Shown here piece after piece: positions 5,477 through 11,945 of a stretch of DNA of 16,477 nt (position 1 is its first letter; every line of letters begins with the position of its first letter). This DNA is from Candidatus Parcubacteria bacterium (lineage in GTDB: Bacteria > Patescibacteriota > Patescibacteriia > CAIXNZ01): contig JAPLYF010000020.1 in assembly GCA_026395675.1 (NCBI GenBank), positions 1-16,477 of the forward strand, written 5' to 3'. The translations under genes were made by a program, and so were the position numbers. The notes beneath the pieces are model-generated. The model had not been told where the DNA came from. It saw only the letters and a program-made list of their open reading frames with translations, and searched no databases.

Positions 5477-7115
5477 TTAGTGGCCGAAAAAGCCACGACA
5501 GACCTTGTCCGGCAGCTGGACCATGATAATGCCTAGCTCTTTGCATTTGGCTCTGACAATTTCGTCCTTGACCGAGCCAGAACTGGCGAAAACAACACTG
5601 ATGTCGGCATTGGCCAGTTCTTCAGGACCGTCTGGCTCAGGGAAAAAAGAGTCAGTGTAGGCAGCAGCACCATTTGTCGGGTGCATTGCATCTTGGGCGC
5701 GGAATACTGCCACTTTGCAGCTGGATACCCGGCTTTGTTGGCCTACGCCATTACCTAGCAATTGCCCTTCTTGGACAATTGTTGTGGTATTGGAGTTTGA
5801 AGTGCAGCCGACTGCCCAGGCCAGGATAATGTCTTTGACCTGATCATCGAATAAGACATTAACACTGCCGGTTATAACAACTTGCGGATCTTTGAGATTG
5901 AGGATGTAGGTGTAGTTCGGCTGTTTGAGAAACCCACCGCGCACTGGACGGATGCGTTCTGCTTTGTCCAAGCTTTCTTTGTCGAGGTTTGTCAAGGCAG
6001 GATTTGTTAGAATGCGGCATTTGTCCTGCTTGCGCTTGAGCATTTCAATGGCTTCAGCTGTGATGCTGGGCGCAATTACGCCATCCAGAAGCAGCATTTT
6101 GCCAATCTGGCATGTTCGTGGTCAGCAGAATTTCCACCAGGTCGGCTGTCAGTTCAAAGTTGAACATGACAAAGCCGCCGAAAATAGCCAGATGATCGCC
6201 CATGACCATGTTTTTGATGACATCGACAGGATTGTCTCCATAACCTGCGCCACAGGGGTTGCCGTGTTTGACGCCTACGCCGATTTTTGGCACTTTGCCA
6301 AAGTTGAGGTCAAAGCCAGCGGCAATGTGGGTGATTGTCTGAAGCAGGCGCTCAATGTCAGTGTAGTTGATGAAGCTCGGATCAGTGCCCTGGACCAGCT
6401 GGAATTTATCAATGGCCAGGGGATCATCGCTGCCAGTGGTGAAAAATGCGGCTGGGGTCATATACGGGTTTTCGCCGTATTTGCAAACGGCTTTTTCCTG
6501 ACCTATGATGCCGTCAAATTTGCCTTGGCTATGAAAACGCGCTGAATCCAGGCAATAATTGGCAACAGTTATTTCTGCCTTAGCCCGCATCCACTGCAGA
6601 TGCTCAGGCGTAAGGTGCCCATCATTGGCTTTGAGCTCGTCAAGAACCCATTGACGGTCAGCTGCATCGCAGATGACGATCCGGCCGCCTTTGGCAGCGG
6701 AACGCACCATGGTCGGTCCGCCAATGTCAGTCATTTCCACGACCGAGTCAATGGTGGCGCCAGGTTTGGCAATAATATCCTTCATGGGATAAAAATCGCA
6801 GACCACCATGTCAATATAGGGCAGGCCAAGTTTTGCCATTTCCATATCATCTTCTGGAATTTTCCGGGCCAAAAGCCCAGCGTGGACTTCACGCGATAGC
6901 GTTACTACACGGTGGCCTAAGATCGCTTCTCCGCCAACAAGTTTAGCCACATCAGTGACTGGAATGCCAGCGGCCATAAGGGTTTTAGCAGTACCGCCCG
7001 AAGAAAGGATAAACCATTCCTTCATTTCTACCAGTGCCTTGGCAAATTCTACTATTCCTGTCTTATTGTAGACAGAAATCAAGGCCACTTTCTTTCCTTT
7101 CGTGTTAATTCCCAT
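5477..7115 (-). CDS. purH: Bifunctional AICAR formyltransferase/IMP cyclohydrolase, with one frameshift
   Basis: PurH makes FAICAR from AICAR with 10-formyl-THF and closes the ring to IMP. The N-terminal cyclohydrolase (MGS-like) domain has VALISVYNKTGIVEFAKAL, SSGGTAKTL, VHAGLLAR and TDIGGPTMVRSAAK. The transferase domain has KYGENPY and the catalytic VKHGNPCG (Lys283-His284). The frame is broken near 6098-6101: the first frame reads NMPDWQNAASGW and ends soon after, while a shift of one base gives the expected KMLLLDGVIAPSITAEAIEMLKRKQDKCR, and then DSFFPEPDGPEELA and the C-terminus. Rejoined it is about 545 residues, slightly longer than E. coli PurH. AAGGAGG (7126-7132) precedes ATG 7115. 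A sequencing error, a recent mutation or a programmed shift could explain the break; no classic slippery site is visible. It is convergent with purB and divergent from the purC-purE gene. Confidence 0.92.
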
Positions 7116-7145
7116 TTCTTTACTTCCTCCTTAAATATTTTTTAC

Positions 7146-7163
7146 CCGCGCTAAAACGCGCGA
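7146..7163. promoter_or_regulatory. Small GC hairpin in the purH leader
   Basis: CGCGC, loop TAAAAC, GCGCG, just upstream of the purH ribosome site on the minus strand. Such a stem could affect access to the ribosome site. It matches no riboswitch that I recognise. Confidence 0.4.
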
Positions 7164-7189
7164 GTGTTTTAAATGTGCTAGATGTAATT

Positions 7190-7218
7190 ACTTAATCAGA
7201 AATGAATTTTATTGTCAA
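7190..7218 (-). promoter_or_regulatory. Possible purH promoter
   Basis: On the minus strand TTGACA (7213-7218), 17 bases, TTAAGT (7190-7195). The -35 is perfect and the -10 weak. Confidence 0.4.
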
Positions 7219-7337
7219 TTGGTTAGGTTTGGGGGCAAAGGTTACGATGCCAGTTTGGGTTAGGTTTTATGGCTAAGTGTTTTTTAAGGACCAACAACTT
7301 AACCGTCAGACCATACGGGCCTCTTAACCCTAACCTA
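7219..7337. promoter_or_regulatory. Shared control region between purH and the purC-purE gene
   Basis: These 119 bases lie upstream of both -35 boxes and hold no gene. GGTTAGGTTT appears at about 7220-7229 and again at about 7260-7269, and AACCCTAACC occurs in the opposite sense at about 7326-7335, right against the purC -35 box. Repeated half-sites between two divergent purine genes suggest an operator. They do not resemble the Gram-positive pur box or the E. coli PurR site. This is inference only. Confidence 0.35.
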
Positions 7338-7366
7338 TTGACTTTTCCCCCAATTTATAATAATGT
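7338..7366 (+). promoter_or_regulatory. Promoter of the purC-purE fusion gene
   Basis: TTGACT (7338-7343), 17 bases, TAATGT (7361-7366). The leader then holds a hairpin ATCCCGC-GTG-GCGGGAT at about 7391-7407, just before the ribosome site; it has no T-run on this strand. Confidence 0.45.
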
Positions 7367-7430
7367 TTTTACAAGTTAGCACGTTTAAAAATCCCGCGTG
7401 GCGGGATAAAAAATACAAAGGAGGATGAGA

Positions 7431-8804
7431 ATGTCTTGGACAAAAGAAAAACTTGTTGTTGAAGGAAAGACTAAGAAAATTTATCGTTCGAAAGAAGACC
7501 CTGATATGGGAATTTTTGAAGCCCTGAATAATATCACGGCTCATGATGATCCGGCTTTTACTAAGCAGTTTGAGGCCAAGCCAAGGCTGGCGACCCAAAC
7601 GACTTGCAATGTGTTTCGCCTGCTTAAGGAATGCGGTCTGCCAGTAGCATTTAAGGAGCAGATTTCCGAAACCGAATTTGTCGCACCGATTGTGGAAATG
7701 ATTCCTCTTGAGGTGATTGCCAGGCGAGTGGCCGACGGCAGTTACTTGATGAGAATGCCCCAGTTCAAACAAACTGACGGTAAGCTACACCAGTTCCACC
7801 GGCTTGTGACTGAATTTTTTCTCAAGACAACCGGCGGGGAGCTGATCAAGAACGACAAGTTTATAGTCAAGGACTTGCCGCGTATTCCAGCTCAAAAAGA
7901 AGGGGAGACTAAGCCACTTGATGATCCTTTCATAACCAATCCGGAAAACCAGGAAATCTGGCAGCTGGCTTATCCGAAAAAGCCTAACTGGGAAACCGGT
8001 GCTGTACTTGACCATAAAGTCACTCCGCTGGAGGTAATTTGGCTGGGAACAACAATTGTGGTGCCTCTCGGATGGACTGTTAAGAAAGCCATGGACATCA
8101 TAGACGAGCTTAACCGCCAGGCCTTTCTGATTATTGAAAGGGCCTGGGCCATGCTCGGCTACAAACTCGGCGACTGGAAAATAGAATTTGGCTGGACCCA
8201 AGATGGCCAGATTGTTATCGCTGACGTGATCGACAACGACAGCTGGCGGCTAAGGGATGAAGAGAATCGTGAAAAATCAAAACAGGTTTTTCGCGATCAG
8301 GGGCTGACCAAAGAAGTCGAGATCAATTACGCTATGATTTCGGAAATGTCCACCCGATTCCGTTTGCCAAAACAGGTCATCGTGATCTGGAAAGGATCGC
8401 CTGACGACAAATCGCCCGAATTGCAGTTTATTCCTGGAGTTGATCGGGTAGAAGTTGTTATGTCCGGCCACAAGAAAACCATGGCTTGTCTGAAAAAGTT
8501 GGAAGAACTCCAGCGCGATTATCCTGATGGTGGTGTAATCGTCGCTAAGGTAGGTATGAGCAATGGACTTGGGCCGGTTCTTTCCAGTCATTCGGTTTGG
8601 CCAGTCATTGGGGTACCGGCGAATGTCGAAGAACATCCAGAGGATGTCTGGAGCAGTTTGCGCTTGCCGTCGCAAAATCCAATGGCCACGATTCTTTCGG
8701 ACAAGAATGCTGTGCTTTTGGCCCTGAACATCCTGGCTCAAAAAAATCCAGCGGCCTATATGGTTCGCCAAATGGCCATTGAGGAGCTGGATACTGGTTA
8801 TTAA
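7431..8804 (+). CDS. purC: Bifunctional SAICAR synthetase / class II AIR carboxylase (PurC-PurE fusion, PAICS-like)
   Basis: The N-terminal part (about residues 1-300) is SAICAR synthetase: it joins CAIR and aspartate with ATP. Visible motifs are VEGKTKKIY, FVAPIVEMIPLEVIARRVADGSYL, WKIEFGW and IADVIDNDSWRL (263-274). The C-terminal part (about 315-450) is a PurE domain with a shortened GSPDD loop, the SGHK counterpart of SAHK, VGMSNGLGPVLSS (374-386) and DVWSSLRLPS. SNGLGPV in place of class I AHLPG marks the class II enzyme, which carboxylates AIR directly with CO2, so PurK is not needed. Domain order and many motifs match animal PAICS. ATG 7431 is chosen: AAAGGAGG (7417-7424) is six bases upstream, while the in-frame ATG 7425 abuts it. 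The product is 457 residues. Compared with PAICS there is a long insert (about 125-200, rich in K, P and E) in the SAICAR synthetase part. Confidence 0.93.
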   Translation: MSWTKEKLVVEGKTKKIYRSKEDPDMGIFEALNNITAHDDPAFTKQFEAKPRLATQTTCNVFRLLKECGLPVAFKEQISETEFVAPIVEMIPLEVIARRVADGSYLMRMPQFKQTDGKLHQFHRLVTEFFLKTTGGELIKNDKFIVKDLPRIPAQKEGETKPLDDPFITNPENQEIWQLAYPKKPNWETGAVLDHKVTPLEVIWLGTTIVVPLGWTVKKAMDIIDELNRQAFLIIERAWAMLGYKLGDWKIEFGWTQDGQIVIADVIDNDSWRLRDEENREKSKQVFRDQGLTKEVEINYAMISEMSTRFRLPKQVIVIWKGSPDDKSPELQFIPGVDRVEVVMSGHKKTMACLKKLEELQRDYPDGGVIVAKVGMSNGLGPVLSSHSVWPVIGVPANVEEHPEDVWSSLRLPSQNPMATILSDKNAVLLALNILAQKNPAAYMVRQMAIEELDTGY

Positions 8805-8826
8805 ATTAAAGCACTCTTATCGTGCC

Positions 8827-8862
8827 AAAACGGCTCGTATTCATACGGGTCGTTTTTCTTTT
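8827..8862 (+). terminator. purC-purE terminator
   Basis: A 13-pair stem with two wobbles (8827-8839 with 8844-8856), loop TTCA, then TTTTTCTTTT. Confidence 0.85.
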
Positions 8863-8870
8863 CGTATAAT

Positions 8871-8918
8871 ATTATCGACGGCTTTAGCCGTCGTACGGCC
8901 GCTAAAGCGGCCGATAAT
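8871..8918. repeat. Cloverleaf palindromic element with two GC-rich hairpins
   Basis: An outer stem ATTATCG/CGATAAT (8871-8877 with 8912-8918) encloses CGACGGCTTTAGCCGTCG (8876-8893) and CGGCCGCTAAAGCGGCCG (8896-8913). Both inner palindromes are perfect and are built around CTTTAG or its complement. The plan is that of 1199-1258. It lies between a terminator and the next promoter. Confidence 0.8.
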
Positions 8919-8957
8919 TGTACATTAGCCTTTTTCGCCCGAGTTTTCGCCAAAGTA

Positions 8958-8986
8958 TTGACAAATTTGTTTGTAATTGCTACTCT
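8958..8986 (+). promoter_or_regulatory. Promoter of the ZAS-type zinc protein gene
   Basis: TTGACA (8958-8963), 17 bases, TACTCT (8981-8986), 43 bases before the start codon. Confidence 0.5.
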
Positions 8987-9028
8987 GAATAATCATAATC
9001 AAGACATTAAGTGATTAAGGAGGTTGAA

Positions 9029-9349
9029 ATGAATATTAGTTGTCCCGAAGAAAAGAAAATTTTTGAATTTTTAGGCAAATCAGAAGATTACGAATTAACA
9101 GACGAAGAATTAAAAATGGTTATAGATCATAGGTTCAAATGTCCTATCTGCGATGCCATTCTCCAAAAAGAAATGGAAGAACTCCCAGAGGGATATTTTG
9201 ATGAAATGCATCAACGGACAATGAAATATATTAAGGATTCTGTTAATAAATTGCCTTGGCGTCAAAAATATTCTATAAAGCTTCGGCTTTTTAAAAATAA
9301 TTTGAGGTCAAAGCTTAACAAGTTACTCAAAATGCGGTATACTGCTTAA
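9029..9349 (+). CDS. Small zinc-finger protein of anti-sigma (ZAS / zf-HC2) type
   Basis: ATG 9029 follows AAGGAGG (9017-9023); an upstream in-frame GTG at 9011 is not supported. The 106-residue product shows the zinc-binding anti-sigma pattern: Cys5, His34-x3-Cys38-x2-Cys41, inside SCPEEKKIFEFL...DEELKMVIDHRFKCPICDAIL. In RsrA the corresponding ligands are Cys11, His37, Cys41 and Cys44, so the spacing is close. LPEGYFDEM after the finger is also typical of the family. The C-terminal half is basic and helical (WRQKYSIKLRLFKNNLRSKLNKLLKMRY) with no membrane segment, so it would be soluble. No sigma factor gene lies next to it. It has its own promoter and terminator. The family call rests on the motif only; a general zinc protein with another partner is possible. 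Confidence 0.7.
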   Translation: MNISCPEEKKIFEFLGKSEDYELTDEELKMVIDHRFKCPICDAILQKEMEELPEGYFDEMHQRTMKYIKDSVNKLPWRQKYSIKLRLFKNNLRSKLNKLLKMRYTA

Positions 9350-9360
9350 ACGAATTTTAC

Positions 9361-9390
9361 AAGGCCTGCCAAGATGGTAGGTCTTTTTTG
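9361..9390 (+). terminator. Terminator of the ZAS-type gene
   Basis: GGCCTGCCA (9363-9371), loop AGA, TGGTAGGTC (9375-9383) with two wobble pairs, then TTTTTT. Confidence 0.8.
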
Positions 9391-9398
9391 ATTGGTAA

Positions 9399-9483
9399 AA
9401 AAATGCTTTGGCAATAACCCCGACGAATGTAGGGAACGCATAATATGCGTTCCCTACGGAAACCGACGAGCCAAAGCATTTTT
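9399..9483. repeat. Palindrome nested in a terminator-like stem
   Basis: A 14-bp outer stem (9399-9412 with 9470-9483, ATGCTTTGGC/GCCAAAGCAT plus A/T runs) has a 57-base loop. In the loop lies a second perfect palindrome of 13+3+13 bases (9429-9457), starting GTAGGGAACGCAT. The inner palindrome is flanked by direct copies of CCGACGA (9420-9426 and 9463-9469), which look like a target duplication. GTAG at the base of a hairpin recalls REP elements moved by RAYT/TnpA(REP) transposases, but no such gene is in the window. Confidence 0.75.
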
Positions 9484-9490
9484 GTCTTGG

Positions 9491-9519
9491 ATGACAAGGT
9501 TTTAGAATTCTGTTAAAAT
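9491..9519 (+). promoter_or_regulatory. Promoter of the UvrD-family helicase gene
   Basis: ATGACA (9491-9496), 17 bases, TAAAAT (9514-9519). The macrodomain promoter at 11867 has the same ATGACA and spacing. Confidence 0.5.
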
Positions 9520-9532
9520 AATTCCATGAAAT

Positions 9533-9568
9533 CAGTCCTTCGCTCTGTTTGGGCAGAGCTACGGACTG
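9533..9568. repeat. Imperfect hairpin in the helicase gene leader
   Basis: CAGTCCTTCGCTCTG (9533-9547), loop TTTGGG, CAGAGCTACGGACTG (9554-9568), with two or three mismatches. It lies between promoter and start codon and would form in the mRNA leader. Its GC-rich, GTAGC-containing arm resembles the other palindromes of this window. Confidence 0.65.
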
Positions 9569-9591
9569 CATAGCAATTCAATAATTTATTT

Positions 9592-11736
9592 ATGAAACAA
9601 TATAAGCTCCACCAAGAAACATTTTGCCCTGACAAATTCAAGATAGATTACCAGGCAGAATTAAATAAAGAACAATTAGACGTGGTCCTGCATGGAGAAG
9701 GGTCTTGTTTAGTTTTAGCTGGGGCTGGTTCTGGCAAGACCAGGACTTTGGTTTACCGTGTGGCTTATTTAATTGAAAAAGGCATTAATCCTAAAAATAT
9801 CCTTTTAGTCACTTTTACCAATAAAGCAGCCAAGGAAATGTTAAATCGGGTAGAGGTGCTCTTAAAATGCCAGCCCAAAGGTCTCTGGGGCGGGACCTTT
9901 CACCATATTGGCAACATGATTCTTCGCCGTTATGCTAAGGTTTTGGGCTATAATAGTAAATTTAATATCCTGGACCAGGAGGATTCCAAAACCTTGTTAA
10001 AAGCAGTTATGGGCGAATTAAATTTAAATTATAAGGATAAATATTTTCCCAAGCCAGATGTAATTCAGGCCATCATTAGCTTTAGTTCCAATAGCCAAAA
10101 GCCAATTGAACAGGTTGTTCTTGATAAATATGGTTATTTAGACCCTAAATTAATTTCAGTCATTGAATTAGTCAATAAGGAATACCAAAAGAAAAAGTTT
10201 AAAACCAATGTCATGGATTTTGATGATTTATTAACTAATTGGCTGAAACTTTTAAAAAAGGATAAAGAAGTAAAAAATAAATTGGCCTCCCAGTTTAAAT
10301 ACATTTTAGTTGATGAATATCAGGATACAAATAAAATCCAGAGCGAAATTATTTATGAATTAGGTTCAGTGCATAAAAACATTCTGGTAGTAGGAGATGA
10401 TTGCCAGTCAATTTATTCTTTTCGCGCCGCTGATATTAATAATATTTTATCATTTCCCGAACGGCTTAAAGGTACAAAGATTTTTAAACTGGAAACCAAT
10501 TACCGCTCTTCACCAGAAATTTTAAAGCTGGCTAATTGCAGCATTACTTATAATTTAAACCAGTACCAAAAAGTTTTACAGCCAGTTTTAGCCAGTAAGC
10601 AAAGACCGGCGCTTGTGCCTCTTAAAGACGGGGAACAGCAAGCTGAATTTATTTGCCAGAGGATATTGGAACTTCAGGAAGAAGGTTCAACTTTAGATGA
10701 CATGGCTGTTTTATTCCGTTCTGCTTTTCAGGCCATGGAAATGGAATTGGAATTAAATAAAAGAAATATCCCATACCAAATGCGCGGGGGCATTAAATTT
10801 TTTGAGCAAGCGCACATTAAAGACGTGGTTGCGTTTTTAAAAATCATGGCCAATTATCATGATGAGCTGGCCTGGAAAAGAGTTTTACTTTTAAATGACG
10901 GCGTGGGGCCAGCTAATGCAGAAAGAGTTTGGCAAGAAATAAAGCCTAATGAAAATTTGAAAAATGCTATTTCCAGTTTAGTTAAAATTTCTGTTTCAGA
11001 AAAGGTGACGCGCAGTTTGGAAAAGCTTAATTCTTTGCTGAATACATTAGTTGCTCAGGAAAAAGATTTTATTGCCACGGCCATTAAATTAATTATTAAA
11101 TCTGAATACGAAATTTATTTAAAAGCCAATTTTGAGAATGCCAAGGATAGGATTGAGGATTTGAACCAGCTGGCCAATTTTGCTTTACAATATGAAAAGC
11201 TAGAAAACTTTTTGTCAGACGTAACTTTATCCCAAAGCTTTAAAGGCGAACAGATCGAGGGTTATCAAGAAGGGCCGGATGAATCCTTAGTTTTAAGTAC
11301 AATTCACCAAGCCAAAGGATTAGAATGGAAATGTGTTTTTTTGCTGGGTCTGGTCGAAGGCCAATTTCCGCATTATAAAATTTATGAACATCCAGAGGAA
11401 ATAGAGGAAGAGCGGCGTTTATTTTATGTAGCAGTTACCAGAGCTAAAGATGAACTTTATTTAACTTATCCGATTATTTCTTTTTCTTTTACCACCGGAG
11501 AAAATATAAATAAACCTTCTAGTTTTATTTCAGAATTAGATGATAACTTATTTGAACCTTGGCAGGTGAATGAATCCTCCTACGCTTCTGATGAAGCTTC
11601 GGAGGATGAAGACGTGATCGATTATGATAAACCAGCCCGTCTTGGCCCGCTTCGCGAGGCGAGCCGAGGCCAGGATAAAAAAATAAGAAAGCATGAGTTT
11701 TTGAGGTCAATTACTTATGATGACCTGGAAGAATGA
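9592..11736 (+). CDS. uvrD: UvrD/PcrA-type ATP-dependent DNA helicase
   Basis: This superfamily 1A 3'-5' helicase unwinds DNA in repair and removes RecA or stalled proteins. The 714-residue chain has all motifs in order: LNKEQLDVV (Q motif), AGAGSGKTRT (Walker A, 44-50), VTFTNKAAKEM, LVDEYQDT (motif II, Tyr in place of the usual Cys or Phe), VVGDDCQSIYSFRAAD (III), LETNYRSSPEIL (IV), STIHQAKGLEWKCVF (V) and RRLFYVAVTRAKDEL (VI, near 608-622). The tail of about 75 residues after motif VI has none of the folded C-terminal extension of PcrA; it is acidic and contains two stretches encoded by palindromes (11574-11607 and 11641-11668). There is no Shine-Dalgarno site at ATG 9592. UvrD, PcrA and Rep cannot be told apart with certainty here. 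TGA is the stop. Confidence 0.94.
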   Translation: MKQYKLHQETFCPDKFKIDYQAELNKEQLDVVLHGEGSCLVLAGAGSGKTRTLVYRVAYLIEKGINPKNILLVTFTNKAAKEMLNRVEVLLKCQPKGLWGGTFHHIGNMILRRYAKVLGYNSKFNILDQEDSKTLLKAVMGELNLNYKDKYFPKPDVIQAIISFSSNSQKPIEQVVLDKYGYLDPKLISVIELVNKEYQKKKFKTNVMDFDDLLTNWLKLLKKDKEVKNKLASQFKYILVDEYQDTNKIQSEIIYELGSVHKNILVVGDDCQSIYSFRAADINNILSFPERLKGTKIFKLETNYRSSPEILKLANCSITYNLNQYQKVLQPVLASKQRPALVPLKDGEQQAEFICQRILELQEEGSTLDDMAVLFRSAFQAMEMELELNKRNIPYQMRGGIKFFEQAHIKDVVAFLKIMANYHDELAWKRVLLLNDGVGPANAERVWQEIKPNENLKNAISSLVKISVSEKVTRSLEKLNSLLNTLVAQEKDFIATAIKLIIKSEYEIYLKANFENAKDRIEDLNQLANFALQYEKLENFLSDVTLSQSFKGEQIEGYQEGPDESLVLSTIHQAKGLEWKCVFLLGLVEGQFPHYKIYEHPEEIEEERRLFYVAVTRAKDELYLTYPIISFSFTTGENINKPSSFISELDDNLFEPWQVNESSYASDEASEDEDVIDYDKPARLGPLREASRGQDKKIRKHEFLRSITYDDLEE
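11574..11607. repeat. Palindrome inside the UvrD reading frame, element 1
   Basis: ATCCTCC (11574-11580) pairs with GGAGGAT (11601-11607), and inside it GCTTC pairs with GAAGC. In frame it encodes the acidic linker ESSYASDEASEDE. It lies after helicase motif VI in a part not needed for the fold. Confidence 0.65.
11641..11668. repeat. GC-rich palindrome inside the UvrD reading frame, element 2
   Basis: CTTGGCCCGC (11641-11650) pairs with GCGAGCCGAG (11659-11668) with one mismatch and one wobble. The segment encodes ARLGPLREASRGQ and is markedly GC-rich within an AT-rich gene, which points to insertion rather than divergence. Confidence 0.65.
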
Positions 11737-11815
11737 TACTGATGATACTAATGTACTAATTCGATACTAATGATACTAATATTTCAACCAGTTCCTATCA
11801 GTAGTATTAGTAAAA
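11737..11815. repeat. ATACTAAT repeat cluster after the helicase gene
   Basis: GATACTAAT occurs three times, with GATACTGAT and GTACTAAT as variants, and is followed by the inverse GTATTAGTA near 11806-11814. The array can fold back on itself. No gene and no clear intrinsic terminator is seen between the helicase and macrodomain genes, so this structured array may end the transcript. Confidence 0.55.
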
Positions 11816-11821
11816 TATTTG

Positions 11822-11851
11822 CCTGCCTGCCAGAGCTTTAGCGTAGGCAGG
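11822..11851. repeat. CCTGCCT hairpin element
   Basis: CCTGCCT (11822-11828) pairs with AGGCAGG (11845-11851); the loop holds a small GCT/AGC stem around CTTTAGCG. GC-rich in an AT-rich spacer and nested in ATTAGTA words on both sides. It belongs to the same general class as the palindromes at 11574 and 11641. Confidence 0.65.
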
Positions 11852-11866
11852 TATATTAGTAACCAT

Positions 11867-11895
11867 ATGACATTACAGCTTATTTGCGTTATAAT
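11867..11895 (+). promoter_or_regulatory. Promoter of the macrodomain gene
   Basis: ATGACA (11867-11872), 17 bases, TATAAT (11890-11895): the only perfect -10 box in the window. Confidence 0.6.
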
Positions 11896-11945
11896 TTAGA
11901 TAAGTAATTTCATAGTTCAGAAATCATAATTCATAATTCAATTAT

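Noticed and set aside
6098..6101. Programmed frameshift in purH
   Set aside because: No slippery heptamer of the known type and no clear stimulating structure; kept only as a possibility to be checked against reads.
5925..6545. A 206-codon open frame on the plus strand
   Set aside because: It lies wholly opposite purH, whose conserved motifs fix the coding strand; the peptide has no recognisable domain and no ribosome site.
7116..7337. Purine or ZTP riboswitch upstream of purH or purC
   Set aside because: The leaders are short and lack the conserved core bases of either riboswitch; only small hairpins are seen.
11737..11815. CRISPR-like array of ATACTAAT units
   Set aside because: Units are 9-10 bases with almost no spacer; no cas gene is near. 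It is a simple low-complexity repeat.
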